Assembly: GCA_028819835.1 (NCBI GenBank)
Contig: JAPPKR010000028.1
Coordinates: forward strand, 1 to 7,322
Origin: a bacterium
GTDB taxonomy: Bacteria > Actinomycetota > Acidimicrobiia > UBA5794 > ZC4RG35
Length of the DNA: 7,322 bases
Direction: 5' to 3'
A program made the translations under genes and the position numbers. How positions within the stretch are numbered: position 1 is the stretch's first letter; every line of letters begins with the position of its first letter. A model generated the notes under the pieces. That model searched no databases. It was not told where the DNA came from and was given only the letters and a program-made list of their open reading frames with translations. Of this stretch, positions 5,739-7,322 are shown in pieces.

Positions 5739-6272
5739 ATGGCTACGACGGCAGTTGCGCGAACCGCCGACCAGTTGACCTTTTCGCGGCTCCCCTTGTC
5801 GGGGCTCTTGGTGGTGGTGATCGCATCGGCTCGTTTGGGGCTGGCGGCCGGGATCCTCATCCTGTGCTGGATCACCGACACCCTGGACGGCATCCTGGCC
5901 CGGCGGGCGCCCGGGATGACCAGGTTGGGCGCCTGGGACCCCGTCTTCGACGGCATGATGGCGTTGGGCCTGATGGCTGGCATGGTGCTCGGTGGGTACG
6001 TGCCGGCTGTGTGGCTGGCGCCGTCGCTGCTCCTCGGCGGATTGCTCCTTCGGGTGCGAAGCCTCGCATCGGGAATGCTCCTCCAGGGCATGGCGTACGC
6101 CTGGTTCCTCGCGACCCTGGCTGCCGAGGACAGGGACGCGCTGAACCTGGTGCTGTTCGCCATCGGGGTGGCCGCCATTACCCACGGGCATCGCATTCCC
6201 CGGGTGTTGATCCCCAGGTTCTTCGCCGACGTGGCCAGGTTGAGGGGCGAGGACCGCCCACCCGCCGGATAG
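5739..6272 (+). CDS. CDP-alcohol phosphatidyltransferase-like membrane protein with a shortened motif
   Basis: 177-residue membrane protein of the CDP-alcohol phosphatidyltransferase family, which transfers a phosphatidyl group from a CDP-linked lipid to an alcohol in phospholipid synthesis. The catalytic region reads DTLDGILARR (47-56) then LGAWDPVFDG (63-72). The canonical pattern is D-x2-DG-x2-AR-x8-G-x3-D-x3-D. Here Asp47, Asp50, Gly51, Ala54, Arg55, Gly64, Asp67 and Asp71 are present, but only two residues separate Gly64 from Asp67. The usual basic residue after the last aspartate is Gly72. Hydrophobic segments lie near 20-46, 73-86, 88-106, 112-128 and 136-149. The substrate cannot be told from sequence; phosphatidylglycerophosphate or phosphatidylinositol-type products are possible, as is loss of activity. 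The start is fixed by GGAGG. The gene converges on the hydrolase at 6300. Confidence 0.85.
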   Translation: MATTAVARTADQLTFSRLPLSGLLVVVIASARLGLAAGILILCWITDTLDGILARRAPGMTRLGAWDPVFDGMMALGLMAGMVLGGYVPAVWLAPSLLLGGLLLRVRSLASGMLLQGMAYAWFLATLAAEDRDALNLVLFAIGVAAITHGHRIPRVLIPRFFADVARLRGEDRPPAG

Positions 6273-6277
6273 ACCTT

Positions 6278-6288
6278 AGGGCTTCGGA
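6278..6288 (+). repeat. 11-base direct repeat AGGGCTTCGGA, copy 2
   Basis: Second exact copy, inside the 27-base gap between the convergent stop codons at 6272 and 6300. It is preceded by CCTTAGGG and followed by AAAGGAG, so it resembles a promoter end plus ribosome site but leads to no plus-strand gene. No clear hairpin terminator is present in this gap. Confidence 0.35.
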
Positions 6289-6299
6289 AAGGAGTAGCT

Positions 6300-7205
6300 C
6301 TACCCGCGCAGTGCCCGGAGGCGGGGGACCGCAGCCAGCAGACGGTCGCGGTACTCGAGTTCTCGAAGCCAGCGGGCGGGTATGGCGTCCACTCCCAGCA
6401 GTACGCCCACCAGGCCTCCGGCTATCGCGCCGGTGGTGTCGGCGTCGTCGCCGCGGTTCACCAACGCCACGATCACCTCTTCGAAGCTGGCGTCCTGCTG
6501 GATGGCCCAGACCGCGCAGCCCAGGGAGTGGATCACGTACCCGGAGGTACGGAGGCGTTCCACCGGCAAACCCGGGTCGATGTCCAGGGCCTCGCGGACC
6601 CGGGGATGCAGGTTCAGCGCCCGGGCCGCGGCCAGTGCATCATGAACCTCCGCCCCCTCGAGCAGGGCATGGACGATCTCGCCGTAGGCCAGGCAACTGT
6701 CCGTGCATTGGACATGGGCGTGGGTTATGGCGGAGATCTCGGCCATTTCCCGGCGCCGTGCGCCCGGATCCCTTCGGGCCAGCGCGGTGGGGATGCACCG
6801 CATCAGGGACCCGTTCCCGCAGGAGGACTCCCTGGTGGCGCCGCTGGTCCGGGGGTCGCCGGTCCGGAGCAGGCGTCCCAGGGCCTCGGCGGTGGCGCCG
6901 CCGATGTCGGGAGGGCGGGAATGATACCAATCGAGCATGTTGTCAGCCGCTTTCTCCAGGGTGAATGGCACCTCGAGATAGGCGGCCAGCACCGCCCAGG
7001 TGAGGTCGGTGTCATCGGTCCCCTGTCCGGGTCGCCATCCAAACGGCCCTCCGCCGGTGATCTCCCGGTGGACGCCGTGCCGGCGCCGGATCTGGGCGGG
7101 ACTCATGAACTCCAGGGTGGCCCCCAGGGCATCGCCCGCCGCCACACCCAGCAATCCGCCGGTGATCCGGTCTCCGAGGTCCAACCCAACTCCCTCCATC
7201 GCCAT
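6300..7205 (-). CDS. ADP-ribosylglycohydrolase (DraG/ARH family)
   Basis: Predicted to remove ADP-ribose from a modified protein, nucleic acid or small molecule, using a two-metal (Mg/Mn) centre in the cytoplasm. 301 residues, a normal size for the all-helical family. The N-terminal motif GLLGVAAGDALGATLE (17-32) leads to the first metal-binding group GTDDTDLT with Thr63, Asp64 and Asp65. NGSLMR (131-136) and ITH (160-162) follow, and the second metal group is GDDADTTGAIAGG with Asp254, Asp256 and Thr257. All expected metal ligands are present, so it should be active. No ADP-ribosyltransferase partner lies in the window, so the substrate is unknown; nothing suggests nitrogenase control. ATG 7205 lies seven bases after TAGGCT with no Shine-Dalgarno sequence, consistent with a leaderless transcript. 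A second ATG lies at 7199. Confidence 0.93.
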   Translation of the reverse strand: MAMEGVGLDLGDRITGGLLGVAAGDALGATLEFMSPAQIRRRHGVHREITGGGPFGWRPGQGTDDTDLTWAVLAAYLEVPFTLEKAADNMLDWYHSRPPDIGGATAEALGRLLRTGDPRTSGATRESSCGNGSLMRCIPTALARRDPGARRREMAEISAITHAHVQCTDSCLAYGEIVHALLEGAEVHDALAAARALNLHPRVREALDIDPGLPVERLRTSGYVIHSLGCAVWAIQQDASFEEVIVALVNRGDDADTTGAIAGGLVGVLLGVDAIPARWLRELEYRDRLLAAVPRLRALRG

Positions 7206-7211
7206 GTGCCC

Positions 7212-7241
7212 AGCCTACTGGCGGGTAGGGTCGGCTGTCAC
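7212..7241 (-). promoter_or_regulatory. Promoter of the ADP-ribosylglycohydrolase gene, leaderless type
   Basis: On the minus strand GTGACA (7241 to 7236, five of six matches to TTGACA) is separated by 18 bases from TAGGCT (7217 to 7212), and six bases later comes the ATG at 7205. That spacing places transcription start on the A of the start codon. It is the most complete promoter in the window. Confidence 0.6.
7226..7231 (+). promoter_or_regulatory. Possible divergent -10 element TAGGGT
   Basis: A plus-strand TAGGGT lies inside the minus-strand promoter region. It shares TAGGGTCGGC with the lipoprotein promoter at 5065-5074. It could drive a gene to the right of the window, but no start codon with a convincing frame is visible before the edge. 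Confidence 0.2.
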
Positions 7242-7286
7242 GGCCCGGCCGCCTTCCGGTCCCGTGTCGCGCGAACTCGATCCCGC

Positions 7287-7309
7287 CTGCCAAACTTGGG
7301 GACTGCCAA
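7287..7309. repeat. Short direct repeat CTGCCAA x2 near the right edge
   Basis: CTGCCAA occurs at 7287-7293 and 7303-7309, 16 bases apart start to start, with CCAAACTTGG (imperfect dyad) between. It lies about 80 bases upstream of the hydrolase start. It may be a binding site or chance; the remaining bases to 7322 hold nothing else I recognise. Confidence 0.2.
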
Positions 7310-7322
7310 TACGAAGCTGGAG

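Noticed and set aside
5210..6196. 328-residue minus-strand ORF antisense to the lipoprotein and CDP-alcohol transferase genes
   Set aside because: Antisense shadow in GC-rich DNA: serine/arginine/proline-rich, no motif, and it covers two well-supported genes.
5864..6964. 366-residue plus-strand ORF spanning the transferase and the hydrolase
   Set aside because: Overlaps two strongly supported genes in other frames; arginine/proline/glycine-rich composition typical of a shadow frame.
6300..7205. Toxin-antitoxin or phage-defence role for the ADP-ribosylglycohydrolase
   Set aside because: No ADP-ribosyltransferase or other toxin gene lies beside it and the neighbours are housekeeping-like, so there is no contextual support.

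Overview
The window is high-GC, densely coded bacterial DNA. It carries one four-gene cobalamin (vitamin B12) cluster followed by four unrelated single genes. High GC, frequent GTG starts, a probable leaderless gene and repeated TAGGNT (TAnnnT-type) -10 elements point to an actinobacterium, perhaps an Acidimicrobiia-like lineage. That placement is inference; there is no rRNA or other decisive marker.

Left half (1 to about 4331, all minus strand, transcribed right to left): cbiB - cobD - cobQ/cbiP - pduX, with gaps of 19 bases or short overlaps, so almost certainly one operon. PduX phosphorylates L-threonine and CobD decarboxylates the product to (R)-1-amino-2-propanol phosphate. CobQ/CbiP amidates the corrin ring to cobyric acid, and CbiB joins the two. 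The four genes therefore form a complete module for making the aminopropanol arm and attaching it. pduX runs off the left edge and lacks about its last 45 residues. The cobU/cobS/cobT type genes that would finish the coenzyme are not in the window.

Right half: a 128-base divergent spacer (4332-4459) separates the operon from three plus-strand genes. These are an RDD-family membrane protein (4460-4972), a small lipoprotein of unknown function (5099-5638) and a CDP-alcohol phosphatidyltransferase-like membrane protein with an irregular catalytic motif (5739-6272). A minus-strand ADP-ribosylglycohydrolase (6300-7205) converges on the last of these, leaving only 27 bases between stop codons. Each of these four genes has a TAGGNT hexamer a short distance upstream on the correct strand, and the hydrolase looks leaderless.

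No RNA gene, mobile element, CRISPR array or phage gene is visible. No stretch over 300 bases lacks a gene. I did not find a clearly new multi-gene system. The points most worth a second look are the shared promoter motif, two very short ORFs overlapping gene starts by four bases, and the altered CDP-alcohol transferase motif.
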